From JAADJA01 sp963840975 (GTDB lineage Bacteria; Bacteroidota; Bacteroidia; Bacteroidales; JAADJA01), in assembly GCA_963840975.1 (NCBI GenBank), contig CAWJBC010000006.1, positions 124,001 to 188,000 on the forward strand: a stretch of 64,000 bases of DNA, written 5' to 3'. Under the pieces are notes generated by a model. The model saw only the letters and a program-made list of their open reading frames with translations, did no database searches and was not told the origin of the DNA. Within the stretch, counting starts at the first letter, position 1. Each line of letters begins with the position of its first letter. The translations under genes and the position numbers were made by a program. Below are positions 1-9,167 of the stretch, in pieces.

Positions 1-2
1 CA

Positions 3-422
3 TTAGTAGCCTTTTGGTAATGCAGCATATAAATCCGTTACCAGGGTTTTTTGTCCTTCATTAAAAATATTGGTGCAATTAAAATTAATAAGCACTCCTT
101 TCGGCTTTTCCAATAGTTTGAGATATGTCAGCAATTGTGCATCATGTATGGGCATCAAACAGTCAATTGCTTTTATTTCAACAATGACGGAATCCTCAAC
201 AAGCATATCAAACCTCAGGTCACAATCGAGGTACATACCTCTGAATAAAAGCGGAACTTTTTGCTGGGTAACCAACTGCAATCCTTTTTCTTTTAATATA
301 TGAGACAGGCACTTTTCATAAATACTTTCCAGCAACCCCGGTCCCAATTCTTTGTGAACTTCTATTGCAGCGCCAATGATTGTATGCGTTAATTCGTTCA
401 GGTATTTCTGGGTTATAATCAT
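3..422 (-). CDS. GxxExxY protein (PD-(D/E)xK nuclease-like fold)
   Basis: This 139-residue protein belongs to the small GxxExxY family, common in Bacteroidota and often described as PD-(D/E)xK nuclease-like. Its biochemical role is not settled. The naming motif is visible as GLLESIY (residues 29-35). A nuclease-like core follows, with D72 and the E82-x-K84 pair in VEIK. It starts at an ATG, and the stop lies at the very edge of the window, so the gene is complete but its downstream context is unseen. The upstream bases (about 429-455) resemble sequence near 33717-33740, a sign that these genes travel with short flanking repeats. A deleted relative lies at 36852-37007. The family call is firm; any function would be guesswork. 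Confidence 0.85.
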   Translation of the reverse strand: MIITQKYLNELTHTIIGAAIEVHKELGPGLLESIYEKCLSHILKEKGLQLVTQQKVPLLFRGMYLDCDLRFDMLVEDSVIVEIKAIDCLMPIHDAQLLTYLKLLEKPKGVLINFNCTNIFNEGQKTLVTDLYAALPKGY

Positions 423-478
423 TTCTACTGTGAACTATTGTGCCTAATGTGGTAAAAAAACTTCGCTAATTATTATTT

Positions 479-1564
479 CTATTTCTTAATATTCTTTGCA
501 TCCAGCGCCCGCCTGTATTTGTTTGCATTGACGCTATGCTGGGCATTGGTTTCGGCAAAAGCATGATAACCCGTGAAATCATCTTTTGCACAAAAAAACA
601 TGTATTTGTGCTCCTCTCTGTCCAGCACGCCATCAATAGATGAAATGGAAGGTAGACAGATAGGACCCGGAGGCAAACCATAATTTTTATAAGTGTTATA
701 GGGCGAATCAATCTCTTTTTGAACATTCAGCACCCTTTTGATCGAAAAATCGCCCCAGGCATAAACAATCGTGGGGTCGGCTTGCAGCATCCAGTTTTTC
801 TCCAAACGGTTCAGATAAACGCCCGCCATCCTCGCCTTTTCGTCGTTTTTGTTGGTTTCCTTTTCAACGATAGAAGCCAAAATACTTACTTCAACCGGAC
901 TTAAGTCTATTATCTCCGCCTTTTGCCTGCGGGTTGTGTTCCAGAATTTATTGTACTCGGTGTACATCCTGTCCATCACTTCTTCACCCGTAACATTCCA
1001 GTAAACTTCATAGGTATTTGGAATAAACATGGTAAGGATAGTTTCGGGGTTGAACCCAAAGATGTCAAGGTAGGCAGAATCATTGAGCAGGTGAATAAAA
1101 TCGGCGGAGTCCGGTTCAATGTCTGAGGAAATCTTTTGAGCGAGGTCGGCTTTTGTGCGGATATTATTAAAAATCAGCTTTACCGGTGTTTGTTTTCCGG
1201 ATCGCAATAAATTTATCAGTTCAATATTGGTCATCCCGTCGCTGAGGGTGTATTTACCGGGATGAATATTGGCTTCGAGGTTTTTTCGTTTAGCCATCCA
1301 TTCAAAGGTCATCCTGTTGATGATGATGCCTTTACCATACAGAGCCGTTTTCAGTTCGTTATAACCCGAACCGGTGGGGATGTACAAAGTGGCTGTTTTT
1401 TCATTTTTAACCCACGTATTGGGTTTGAGAATTGCATTGTACAATTGATAACCGACAACCACTGACAAAATAATCAGGATAAAGAGGACGTAAATAACCC
1501 TCTTCGAAAATTTCGACATTTTCTTTTTTCTTCTCCTTTTAAATTTTGCGCGTTGATATCTCAT
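479..1564 (-). CDS. mltG: Endolytic murein transglycosylase MltG
   Basis: MltG cleaves nascent peptidoglycan strands at the inner membrane and helps set glycan length. The protein has a very basic cytoplasmic start, one transmembrane segment (about residues 23-43) and a periplasmic YceG-like domain. The catalytic glutamate is the first E of SIVEKET, followed by the family block ending QADPTIVYAWG. Length (361 residues from this start) is normal. The open frame extends three codons further to a TTG at 1573. I prefer the ATG at 1564, and a later ATG at 1519 is also possible. It sits 62 bp behind the acetyltransferase gene and probably ends the dapF transcription unit. The assignment is secure; only the start is uncertain. 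Confidence 0.93.
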   Translation of the reverse strand: MRYQRAKFKRRRKKKMSKFSKRVIYVLFILIILSVVVGYQLYNAILKPNTWVKNEKTATLYIPTGSGYNELKTALYGKGIIINRMTFEWMAKRKNLEANIHPGKYTLSDGMTNIELINLLRSGKQTPVKLIFNNIRTKADLAQKISSDIEPDSADFIHLLNDSAYLDIFGFNPETILTMFIPNTYEVYWNVTGEEVMDRMYTEYNKFWNTTRRQKAEIIDLSPVEVSILASIVEKETNKNDEKARMAGVYLNRLEKNWMLQADPTIVYAWGDFSIKRVLNVQKEIDSPYNTYKNYGLPPGPICLPSISSIDGVLDREEHKYMFFCAKDDFTGYHAFAETNAQHSVNANKYRRALDAKNIKK

Positions 1565-1635
1565 CCTGCCCAATTTAAATCAAACTAAACCAATATTCAC
1601 ATTACGTTCAAATACAAATTTTGTTATCAATCATT

Positions 1636-2163
1636 TTATTCCGGGTTGATGATTTGCAAAAGATATTCATCAGTCCATTTATTGTTGATTAGCAACCAAT
1701 CCTTTTTGATCCCGACTACTTGAAATTTATGGTTTTCAAACAACTTAAAACTTGCTTCATTGCCGGAAGCGATGTTGCAATATACCTGGTGAAGGCAAAG
1801 GGTCTTAAAACAATGATCCAGCATTAGCCTCAGTGCCTCTGAGCCATACTTTTTATTTTGTTCCTTTTCAACTATCATAATTCCAATGCCGGCTCTTTTG
1901 TTTACCGGGTCAAAATCGAAAAGGTCAATACAGCCAATGGTTGTCAACCTGCCGTTTTCGATTTTATCAATCATTAACCTGAGCTGCTTGGAGGTGAATA
2001 TATCCTCGTGCGAATTTATAACGTATTGATCAAGCACAAACCGTGACAGGGGAGCAAGGGTGTTGCTCAAATGCCATAACGCTTCATTGTTTTCCCATTC
2101 ATAAAGCAAATCAACGTCTGATGGTTCCATTGCCCTCAATGCTATTATTTTATTTTTCAGCAT
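1636..2163 (-). CDS. GNAT family N-acetyltransferase (RimJ/RimL-like)
   Basis: A 175-residue single-domain acetyltransferase of the RimJ/RimL/SpeG-like branch of the GNAT superfamily, expected to transfer acetyl from acetyl-CoA to an amine. The region GIGIMIVEKEQNKKYGSEALRLML forms the beta-strand, pyrophosphate loop and helix that hold CoA. It is followed by the typical HQVYCNIASGNEASFKLFENHKF C-terminal half, in which a new strand pairs with a late helix. The substrate cannot be told from sequence. It begins 2 bp after the stop of the phosphohexomutase gene, so the two are very probably co-transcribed and translationally coupled. A second, unrelated-looking GNAT gene lies on the other side of the mutase. 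Confidence 0.85.
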   Translation of the reverse strand: MLKNKIIALRAMEPSDVDLLYEWENNEALWHLSNTLAPLSRFVLDQYVINSHEDIFTSKQLRLMIDKIENGRLTTIGCIDLFDFDPVNKRAGIGIMIVEKEQNKKYGSEALRLMLDHCFKTLCLHQVYCNIASGNEASFKLFENHKFQVVGIKKDWLLINNKWTDEYLLQIINPE

Positions 2164-2165
2164 GG

Positions 2166-3509
2166 TTAAAATTTGTTGATGATGTTTGTAATTTGTGTCA
2201 CCCTGTCTTCAAGCAATTCAGCGTTTGTCGCCTCCACCAGCAAGCGAAGATAAGGCTCTGTGTTGGATGGTCGGATATTGAACCACCAATCTTTAAATTC
2301 AACACGGTATCCGTCAAAATCGTAGTAAGCCGAAATTTCCTCCCTTGAGCAAAAGTGATCTTTCACCGCTTTCATTGCTTCCAATTTACCTTCAACCTTA
2401 AAATTTATCTCCCCTGAATTTGAATATCCGCCAATACCGGCGATAAGTTCAGACAATTTAATGCCCGCAGATTTAAACTTCGAAACGACCTTCAAAACAA
2501 GCAGGCAAGCCATAATGCCCGAATCGGAATAGTAAAAATCCCTGAAATAATAATGACCGGCTAACTCGCCACCATAAATTCCGTCAATTTCCCTCAGTTT
2601 GATAGAGGCGAAAGCCCTGCCCACCTTCCAGATGTGAACCCGGCTGCCGAATTTCCGGATGTACTCCGCCACCGATTTAGAAGTACGGATATCCTGAATT
2701 ACATTGCCTTTCAGCTTCAGTTCTTCTAAAAAATAATGAGCTAACAAGCCAATGATCAGATCGGGGGAAATGAATTTTCCATTCTCATCAACAAACATTA
2801 CCCTGTCGGCATCCCCGTCGAAAATAACACCTATGTCAGATTTTTCTTGTAATACCAGATTCTGGAGTTGTTCTACATTTTTCAAATCAAGCGGATTCGG
2901 TTCATGATTAGGGAATGATCCGTCCGGTTCCTCATTGATATATACCGGCTGATCCTTTAATAAATCTCTCACCAGCAACCCAGCCATGCCATTGGAACAG
3001 TCGAGTGCAATTTTAAGATTGGAAAACCCGGAATTATATTTGCTCATGAAATCGAGGTAATCCTGCTTGATACTGTGCTGTATCATTTTACCTCGCATAC
3101 TCTTTTTGTGTATCGGTGAATGGTTAAGGATTTTTTGTTCGATTTTTTTAAGTCCGGCATCATATCCAACAGGCAAGGCATTTTCCCTGGAAACCTTCAA
3201 ACCGTTATACTCCTTTGGATTGTGCGAAGCCGTGATCATCACCGAAGCGTTGAACCCGTATTTTGCTGTGGCCCAATAAATCATAGGCGTAGTTGCAAAT
3301 CCGGCATCATAAACATCAGCGCCATGATCCATTATTCCATTGCACAATGCGGCGAATATTTCAGGGCTGGACAACCGGGCATCCCTCCCAACCAGAACTT
3401 CATCAGCCTGAAGTACGTCCGGAAGGAAATAGCCGATTTTATAAACATCCTGTTCATTAAATTCAGCAGGGTAAATACCCCTTATATCATAAGCATGAAA
3501 CGCTTTCAT
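2166..3509 (-). CDS. Phosphomannomutase/phosphoglucomutase
   Basis: An alpha-D-phosphohexomutase of 447 residues, which interconverts hexose 1- and 6-phosphates and feeds nucleotide-sugar synthesis. All four expected landmarks are present: the phosphoserine loop TASHNP (serine at about residue 95), the Mg-binding loop DGDADR (about residues 231-236), the sugar-specificity loop GGELAGH, and the C-terminal phosphate loop RPSNTEPYLRL. The overall form matches ManB/AlgC-type PMM/PGM enzymes. Specificity for mannose, glucose or both cannot be decided from motifs. The start codon overlaps the end of the upstream acetyltransferase gene (ATGA arrangement), which suggests coupled translation inside the dapF operon. 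Confidence 0.92.
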   Translation of the reverse strand: MKAFHAYDIRGIYPAEFNEQDVYKIGYFLPDVLQADEVLVGRDARLSSPEIFAALCNGIMDHGADVYDAGFATTPMIYWATAKYGFNASVMITASHNPKEYNGLKVSRENALPVGYDAGLKKIEQKILNHSPIHKKSMRGKMIQHSIKQDYLDFMSKYNSGFSNLKIALDCSNGMAGLLVRDLLKDQPVYINEEPDGSFPNHEPNPLDLKNVEQLQNLVLQEKSDIGVIFDGDADRVMFVDENGKFISPDLIIGLLAHYFLEELKLKGNVIQDIRTSKSVAEYIRKFGSRVHIWKVGRAFASIKLREIDGIYGGELAGHYYFRDFYYSDSGIMACLLVLKVVSKFKSAGIKLSELIAGIGGYSNSGEINFKVEGKLEAMKAVKDHFCSREEISAYYDFDGYRVEFKDWWFNIRPSNTEPYLRLLVEATNAELLEDRVTQITNIINKF

Positions 3510-3955
3510 AAAATTCGTGGAATTGTTTTGTAATCCCTGATAATGTAAACATCATAATCGCCCAGGTAATTAAATCCCCACTTTTTATATAGTTGAATGG
3601 CTTTGTGATTATCCTTGTGCACCTCCAGTTTAATTTGCATTCCGGTTGCCTGGGCAAAATCCATGGAAGCTTTCATTAACAAATGTGCATACCCGTTTCC
3701 CTGCCAGTCCGGCTTTATGCCAAAATGGTGAATGTAAATTCTTCTTTGATCGTGTGTCAGCCAGGAAGTACCAATAATTTCTTCAGTTGGCGGGTTTTCC
3801 AGGACAAACAGTTTTCCACCTGCAATGATGGTTTGCAAAATAGTTTCTTCCGTGTCGGCTCTTGCGGAGCCACCCATGCCGGTGTCCTTCCATAGTTGGT
3901 CAATTTGAGCAAAATCATCTTTGAGATAATCCCGGATTTTAAGGTTGATTTCCAT
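3506..3955 (-). CDS. GNAT family N-acetyltransferase
   Basis: A 149-residue GNAT acetyltransferase. The acetyl-CoA loop is visible in FGIKPDWQGNGYAHLLMKA (motif A, Q/R-x-x-G-x-G/A form), followed by KLEVHKDNHKAIQLYKKWGF, the classical GNAT motif B where a residue pair near N-H-K-A positions the pantetheine arm. The substrate is unknown. It lies 4 bp downstream of dapF and overlaps the start of the phosphohexomutase gene, so it is embedded in a tightly packed operon. With the acetyltransferase at 1636-2163 it flanks the mutase. The two are not close copies, so this is not an obvious local duplication. Confidence 0.85.
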   Translation of the reverse strand: MEINLKIRDYLKDDFAQIDQLWKDTGMGGSARADTEETILQTIIAGGKLFVLENPPTEEIIGTSWLTHDQRRIYIHHFGIKPDWQGNGYAHLLMKASMDFAQATGMQIKLEVHKDNHKAIQLYKKWGFNYLGDYDVYIIRDYKTIPRIL

Positions 3956-3959
3956 TTTG

Positions 3960-4748
3960 TCAGATTTCTATTTGTCCTTCAAAAACCATTACAGCCGGAC
4001 CTTCAAGCCAAATATTTGTAAATGTATTGTTTAACTTACCAAATCTTACTTTCAGATCACCTCCAAGAGTCCTAATATCAAAATGTTTTTTATCCTCATT
4101 TTTTAAAAGGGATGCTGCCAAAGCCGAAGCCGTAACACCGGTTCCGCACGAAAGGGTTACATTTTCCACACCCCGCTCAAAAGACCGAACAATCAACAAA
4201 TCTTCTTTGATTTCAACAAAGTTGACATTGGTTCCTTCGGGTTGAAATCTTTTATCCCACCGGAGATGTTTTCCTTCTCCGCATGCATCAACTTTTTCAA
4301 TGTCGCTGACAAATTTCACCAAATGAGGTGAGCCAGTATTGATGAAAAAACCTTCTTCAACTTTTTCAACCTGCCCGACATCCGACATTTTAAGGGAAAC
4401 TTTAAAATCGTGATCGCTTTCTGCTTTAATCTCTGAAAAGTGCTCGCCATCCATAGCTGAGAATCTGGCTTTCCGGTCAATTATGCCTAAGGTTGCTGCG
4501 AAAGCCGTTATACATCTACCGCCATTGCCGCACATAGTTCCTTCCCCGCCGTCGGAGTTATAATAAGTCATTTGAAAATCAAATCCCGGCTTGTTTGAAA
4601 GCAAAATCAATCCATCACCACCTATTCCAAATTGCCGGTGACAGATAAAAGATATCTGCGATTTGTCGAGTTTGATTTTTGCTGTCCGGTTGTCAATCAG
4701 AATAAAATCATTTCCTGTGCCGTGATATTTATTAAAATTTAATTTCAT
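3960..4748 (-). CDS. dapF: Diaminopimelate epimerase
   Basis: DapF converts LL- to meso-diaminopimelate for lysine and peptidoglycan synthesis by a two-cysteine mechanism. Both catalytic cysteines are in family context: one in TMCGNGGRC and one in LSCGTGVTAS. The N-terminal substrate segment KYHGTGNDFILID is intact. The open frame extends to an ATG at 4778, but family alignment favours the ATG at 4748, giving 262 residues that begin MKLNFNKYHG. A -7 box (CAAAGATA read on the plus strand, TATCTTTG on the coding strand) lies at 4806-4813. dapF is therefore the first gene of a minus-strand operon continuing through an acetyltransferase, a phosphohexomutase and another acetyltransferase to mltG. 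Confidence 0.95.
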   Translation of the reverse strand: MKLNFNKYHGTGNDFILIDNRTAKIKLDKSQISFICHRQFGIGGDGLILLSNKPGFDFQMTYYNSDGGEGTMCGNGGRCITAFAATLGIIDRKARFSAMDGEHFSEIKAESDHDFKVSLKMSDVGQVEKVEEGFFINTGSPHLVKFVSDIEKVDACGEGKHLRWDKRFQPEGTNVNFVEIKEDLLIVRSFERGVENVTLSCGTGVTASALAASLLKNEDKKHFDIRTLGGDLKVRFGKLNNTFTNIWLEGPAVMVFEGQIEI

Positions 4749-4805
4749 AACATCTGCTTCATGCTGACAATTTTTCATACAAACTAAAACAAGCCAACAA
4801 TTTTA

Positions 4806-4813
4806 CAAAGATA
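4806..4813 (-). promoter_or_regulatory. Bacteroidota-type -7 box for dapF operon
   Basis: TATCTTTG on the minus strand matches the Bacteroidota TAnnTTTG -7 consensus and lies 58 bp upstream of the preferred dapF start. No convincing -33 box was identified. Confidence 0.5.
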
Positions 4814-5020
4814 AATAAAGTGGAATTTTGATAATCCTTTAGTGAAATCAGGATTAACAATTATTAACATGCCATTTATAATACTGCCAATTCAATGCCG
4901 TTGAATGAAGATAAAGATTTTAGCTCCTAAAGCAATGATGGTAGCGCATGTATAGGCACAATTATTGTCAGGGTCGGATAAACAAAAAACAATATTAAAT
5001 GTTAATAAAGTAATAAAGTT

Positions 5021-6460
5021 ATGAAAAGATTTCTTGGGTATTTATTTATAGCCATTTTAGGAGGTGCTTCTTTCGCTCTGATCAATAAAGCGATTGAAAG
5101 TAAGGAAACTCAATCAGTTTCTATGGTAAATGAAAGGCTGCCCTTAGTGCAGGCAAACTATGAACCACGAAGTGCAGTCATTGGACCTGATTTTGTTGAT
5201 GCCGCAAATCTTACTGTTCATGCAGTAGTGCATATCAGCGCAGAGCTTAAACAAAAAAACAAGGTCTATAACGACTTCTTCGATATGTTTAATGATTTCT
5301 TCAATAATCCGCAATACCGGTACAATACTCCTGCTATTGCTACAGGTTCAGGTGTAATTATTTCGCCTGATGGATATATTGTGACCAATAACCATGTTGT
5401 TCAGGAGGCTTCCAAGCTGGAAATCACACTGAATGACCGGCGTTCATTCAAGGCAAAAGTAATAGGCACAGATCCCACTACAGATCTGGCATTGATTAAA
5501 ATTGACACTGACAACCTGCCCAGTTTAGTTTTCGGTAACTCTGACAATGTTAAGGTGGGCGAGTGGGTTCTGGCAGTGGGCAATCCGTTTAATCTTACAT
5601 CAACTGTTACAGCCGGGATTGTCAGTGCAAAAGCCAGAAACATTAATATTCTTGGAGAGGTTTCAGCAATTGAATCGTTTATTCAAACCGATGCAGTAGT
5701 AAACAGGGGAAATAGTGGCGGCGCACTTGTAAATACAGAAGGTGAACTTGTCGGGATTAATGCAGCCATTGCTTCCAATACCGGCTCATATACCGGATAT
5801 TCATTTGCCATACCGGTAAATATTGTGAAGAAAGTAATTGAGGACATTCGCAATTTTGGCGAAATCCAAAGGGCTTTCCTTGGTATTTCTTTCCAGGAAA
5901 TTGACAGCAAATTTGCGGATGAAAAAGGATTTTCGGAGGTTAAGGGAATTTATGTTCAGGAAGTAATTGACGACGGAGCCGCTGCTGATGCAGGGATAAA
6001 ACAGGGAGATGTCATCATTTCAGTTAACGATGTGCAAACCAATTCAAAAGCTGAATTACTCGAAATGATCGGCACGCACCGTCCGGGGGATAAGTTGAAA
6101 ATAGTTGTAATGAGAGATGATAAGATTAAGAATTTCGATGTTACCCTTAAAAACCGCAGCGGAAATACTGATGTGGTCAAAAAAGATAACCTCAATGTTT
6201 TGGGCGCTACCTTTCAAACTGTCTCCGGGGACGAAATGAAATCATTGAACATAAGTCATGGAGTTAAAGTTGCCAGCCTTGACACAGGAAAATTAAGCAG
6301 CGCCGGTATCAGGCAGGGATTTATAATTATGTACATTGATAAGGAACCTGTCAAAACAGTGGATGAATTAAAGAATTATTTAGACAGCAAACGTGGTGGG
6401 ACGCTTTTTGAAGGCATATACCCTAACGGACAGAGGGCTTATTATGGGGTTGGATTATAA
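5021..6460 (+). CDS. Periplasmic HtrA/DegP-type serine protease
   Basis: A 479-residue trypsin-like (S1C) protease with two PDZ domains, expected to handle misfolded envelope proteins. The N-terminus is a signal peptide or signal anchor (about residues 4-23). The catalytic triad is complete: H125 in TNNHVV, D155 in TTDLALIK and S232 in RGNSGGA. PDZ1 spans roughly residues 280-375. A shorter, more divergent PDZ2 spans about 390-475. Length and layout fit DegP/DegQ/MucD proteins. It is transcribed alone, diverging from the dapF operon across a 240-bp gap in which I saw no clear promoter, and rpoD follows 225 bp downstream. The exact subtype (DegP or DegQ) cannot be set from sequence. Confidence 0.93.
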   Translation: MKRFLGYLFIAILGGASFALINKAIESKETQSVSMVNERLPLVQANYEPRSAVIGPDFVDAANLTVHAVVHISAELKQKNKVYNDFFDMFNDFFNNPQYRYNTPAIATGSGVIISPDGYIVTNNHVVQEASKLEITLNDRRSFKAKVIGTDPTTDLALIKIDTDNLPSLVFGNSDNVKVGEWVLAVGNPFNLTSTVTAGIVSAKARNINILGEVSAIESFIQTDAVVNRGNSGGALVNTEGELVGINAAIASNTGSYTGYSFAIPVNIVKKVIEDIRNFGEIQRAFLGISFQEIDSKFADEKGFSEVKGIYVQEVIDDGAAADAGIKQGDVIISVNDVQTNSKAELLEMIGTHRPGDKLKIVVMRDDKIKNFDVTLKNRSGNTDVVKKDNLNVLGATFQTVSGDEMKSLNISHGVKVASLDTGKLSSAGIRQGFIIMYIDKEPVKTVDELKNYLDSKRGGTLFEGIYPNGQRAYYGVGL

Positions 6461-6589
6461 AAAACCCGCACCATACAACTATCCTTGTTATCGTTTTGTC
6501 CATTGTGTTCTTGCTAAAAACATTTTTATACAATATTCAAAGGTTGTTTTAAGTTGTAGAATGGGCTAATAAATTTTTTGAAGATAAAT

Positions 6590-6620
6590 TTTGTGAATAC
6601 AATTTTTTGATTTATATTTG
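6590..6620 (+). promoter_or_regulatory. Bacteroidota -33/-7 promoter for rpoD
   Basis: TTTG at 6590-6593 and TATATTTG at 6613-6620, separated by 19 bp, match both the sequence and the spacing of the Bacteroidota housekeeping promoter (TTTG, about 19-21 bp, TAnnTTTG). The ATG of rpoD is 64 bp downstream of the -7 box. Confidence 0.7.
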
Positions 6621-6684
6621 TATACTTTTTTCTATTCGACTTAAGCATTTGATTTTCAATATATTAAGATAATCTATTTCTTCA

Positions 6685-7551
6685 ATGAGACAATTAAAGA
6701 TAACCAAATCAATCACCAATCGCGAAACCGCTTCGCTTGATAAGTACTTACAGGATATCGGTAAGGAAGAATTAATCACGGCTGATGAAGAAGTTCAACT
6801 GGCGCAAAAAGTAAAATTAGGCGATCAGTTAGCGCTTGAAAAACTTGTTAAGGCTAACCTTCGTTTTGTGGTTTCTGTTGCCAAGCAATATCAAAACCAG
6901 GGTCTGAGTTTACCCGATCTTATCAATGAAGGTAATCTTGGATTAATAAAAGCTGCAAAGCGTTTTGATGAAACAAGAGGATTTAAGTTTATTTCTTATG
7001 CTGTATGGTGGATCAGACAGTCAATTTTACAGGCATTGGCAGAACAATCGCGTATTATCAGACTTCCCCTTAACCAGGTTGGTTCTCTTAACAAAATTAA
7101 AAAAGCTACTTCCAAACTGGAACAGGAATTTGAAAGACCCCCTTCAGCCGAAGAGATAGCCGAAAAGCTGGAAATGCCAGACTATAAAATTGATGCTGCC
7201 AAAAAAATTACAACCAGGTACATTTCGATGGACGCACCATTAACACAGGATGACGAAACCAAGTTTTTGGATGTTTTTGTTTCGGAGGACTCACCCCATA
7301 CCGACGACACACTGATGAGAGAGTCGCTGGCAAGGGAAATACAACGGTCGTTAGCCACACTTACCAAAAAAGAAAGGGATGTAATTAATCTCTATTATGG
7401 TATTGGTATTCCACATGGATTGACTTTGGAAGAAATTGGGGCTAAGTTCGACTTAACCCGCGAGAGGGTTAGGCAAATTAAGGAAAAAGCTATTCGCAGG
7501 TTAAAACATACCTCAAGAAGCAAATTGCTTAAATCTTATTTAGGTCAGTAA
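6685..7551 (+). CDS. rpoD: Primary sigma factor RpoD/SigA (short Bacteroidota form)
   Basis: The housekeeping sigma factor that directs RNA polymerase to TAnnTTTG promoters. At 288 residues it has the compact form seen in Bacteroidota, without the long region 1.1 of proteobacterial RpoD. Region 1.2 covers about residues 14-45. Region 2 covers about 50-120, with the DLINEGNLGLIKAAKRFD core and the YAVWWIRQ strand-opening segment. Region 3 is about 130-205. Region 4.2 is a helix-turn-helix ending in LTRERVRQIKEKAIRRL. It has its own promoter (6590-6620) and a strong terminator (7569-7604), so it appears monocistronic. The unusual promoter recognition expected of this protein agrees with the boxes seen elsewhere in the window. 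Confidence 0.95.
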   Translation: MRQLKITKSITNRETASLDKYLQDIGKEELITADEEVQLAQKVKLGDQLALEKLVKANLRFVVSVAKQYQNQGLSLPDLINEGNLGLIKAAKRFDETRGFKFISYAVWWIRQSILQALAEQSRIIRLPLNQVGSLNKIKKATSKLEQEFERPPSAEEIAEKLEMPDYKIDAAKKITTRYISMDAPLTQDDETKFLDVFVSEDSPHTDDTLMRESLAREIQRSLATLTKKERDVINLYYGIGIPHGLTLEEIGAKFDLTRERVRQIKEKAIRRLKHTSRSKLLKSYLGQ

Positions 7552-7568
7552 GTTTAAAAAATATTTTT

Positions 7569-7610
7569 AATGGGATCATTACTTTTTTTTGTAATGATCC
7601 CATTTTCTTT
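7569..7610 (+). terminator. Rho-independent terminator after rpoD
   Basis: A perfect 14-bp stem (7569-7582 with 7591-7604) with an all-T loop, followed by a T-rich tract. It lies 18 bp after the rpoD stop. The stem flanks are A-rich on one side and T-rich on the other, so it may work in both directions. Confidence 0.85.
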
Positions 7611-7669
7611 TATTTTTGAGGACAAATAAGGGAAATTAACCCAGGGGTTTAAACATAAAATAAAATAAC

Positions 7670-9145
7670 ATGAAAAGTAAAATTACCAAATCAAAAGAAT
7701 CCATCATTTATGAGGATTCCCTCAAACACTGGTTTGATGATGAAAAAACCTGCAACGAATTCATTGATGTGCTGCACAAACTTTTTTATGATAAATCAAT
7801 TGAATTGATTTTTCTTCGAAATCAATTGATTGACCGCAGTGCAAGTGTGATACTCAATAAGCATTCTTATGCACAAACCATCATCGGGAGAAAACTGGAG
7901 ATGAAAGATTCATTGATCCTTGCCAAAATTATTTACGAAACAAAACTTCCACATTCAAAACTGGATATTGGACGACTAAACCAGGAATGGTGTGAAGAAA
8001 AAACTAAATTTAAGAACGATCCCAAAGCATTCATTGGTGATAAACTGAAACATATTATTGGTCAACCGCCTAAGTATGATAACCCCGTAGATGTAGTGTT
8101 ATATGGATTTGGCAGGATCGGTCGGTTAATTTTAAGGGAATTGATCATTCAGGGAAATGGTACCCAAATAAGACCCAGGGCTGTGGTTACAAGGAGTGTT
8201 ACAGCAGAGGATATTTCCAAGAGGGCTTCGCTGATAAGGCACGATTCTATACATGGACCCTTCAGAGGCAATGTATTGGAGGATTTTGACAACAGAAGTA
8301 TTTATCTCAACGGACATATCATTAAGATGCTTGAAGGGTCGAACCCGGAAACAATTGATTATCAAGCCCACGGTATTGAAAATGCTGTTTTAATTGATAA
8401 TACGGGTATTTTCCGCGACAGGGAAAATCTGAGCAAACATTTAAAAGCCAAAGGCATCAGCAATGTAATTTTAACAGCACCAGGCAAGGGAGATATACCC
8501 AACATTGTGTATGGAGTTAACCATCTTGAATATGAACCCGACAGTGACCATGTTTGGTCAGCAGCATCCTGCACCACCAATTGTATTGTTCCGCCTTTAA
8601 GCGTTATTGATCATGAACTTGGAATTGAGAAAGGTCATATTGAAACTATTCATTCTTATACCAACGATCAAAATCTGCTTGATAATTTTCATAAAAAACC
8701 CAGAAGAGGACGCGCGGCACCGCTCAATATGGTCATCACATCAACCGGTGCCGGCTCGGCTGCAGCCAAGGCTATTCCAAATCTTAGAGGAAAGTTAACC
8801 GCTAATGCAGTTCGTGTGCCAACTGCCAATGTTTCACTTGCAATTTTGTCACTCACGGTCAAAAGACAAACATCAAGGGAACAGGTTATAGAGATGCTGC
8901 GTCATGCAGCATTACGCGGAAGGTATGTTGAACAGATCAGGTTCAGCGCATCTAATGAATCCGTATCGTCCGACTTTATCGGCGACCCCGTTGCAGCCAT
9001 ATTTGATAGCCCCAGCACGCAGGTTTCTGCCGATGGAAAAAACATCGTGGTTTACCTTTGGTACGATAATGAATTCGGTTATACCATGCAGGTTATCAGG
9101 CTTGCAAAACATATAGCCAAAGTGAAACGTTATACATATTATTAA
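7670..9145 (+). CDS. Glyceraldehyde-3-phosphate dehydrogenase with N-terminal extension
   Basis: A 491-residue GAPDH that oxidises glyceraldehyde 3-phosphate with NAD(P) in glycolysis or gluconeogenesis. The catalytic core starts near residue 139, with the Rossmann motif YGFGRIGR, and contains the active-site SAASCTTNC with the nucleophilic C301. The C-terminal half has the usual WYDNEFGY. About 135 residues precede the Rossmann fold, more than the usual 330-residue enzyme needs. This extended form occurs in Bacteroidota and some proteobacteria. The extension is mostly helical by eye, with no motif I can name. It stands alone between two terminators. Whether it favours the catabolic or anabolic direction is not shown by the sequence. 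Confidence 0.9.
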   Translation: MKSKITKSKESIIYEDSLKHWFDDEKTCNEFIDVLHKLFYDKSIELIFLRNQLIDRSASVILNKHSYAQTIIGRKLEMKDSLILAKIIYETKLPHSKLDIGRLNQEWCEEKTKFKNDPKAFIGDKLKHIIGQPPKYDNPVDVVLYGFGRIGRLILRELIIQGNGTQIRPRAVVTRSVTAEDISKRASLIRHDSIHGPFRGNVLEDFDNRSIYLNGHIIKMLEGSNPETIDYQAHGIENAVLIDNTGIFRDRENLSKHLKAKGISNVILTAPGKGDIPNIVYGVNHLEYEPDSDHVWSAASCTTNCIVPPLSVIDHELGIEKGHIETIHSYTNDQNLLDNFHKKPRRGRAAPLNMVITSTGAGSAAAKAIPNLRGKLTANAVRVPTANVSLAILSLTVKRQTSREQVIEMLRHAALRGRYVEQIRFSASNESVSSDFIGDPVAAIFDSPSTQVSADGKNIVVYLWYDNEFGYTMQVIRLAKHIAKVKRYTYY

Positions 9146-9167
9146 GATTCCTTTATTATATAAGCTC

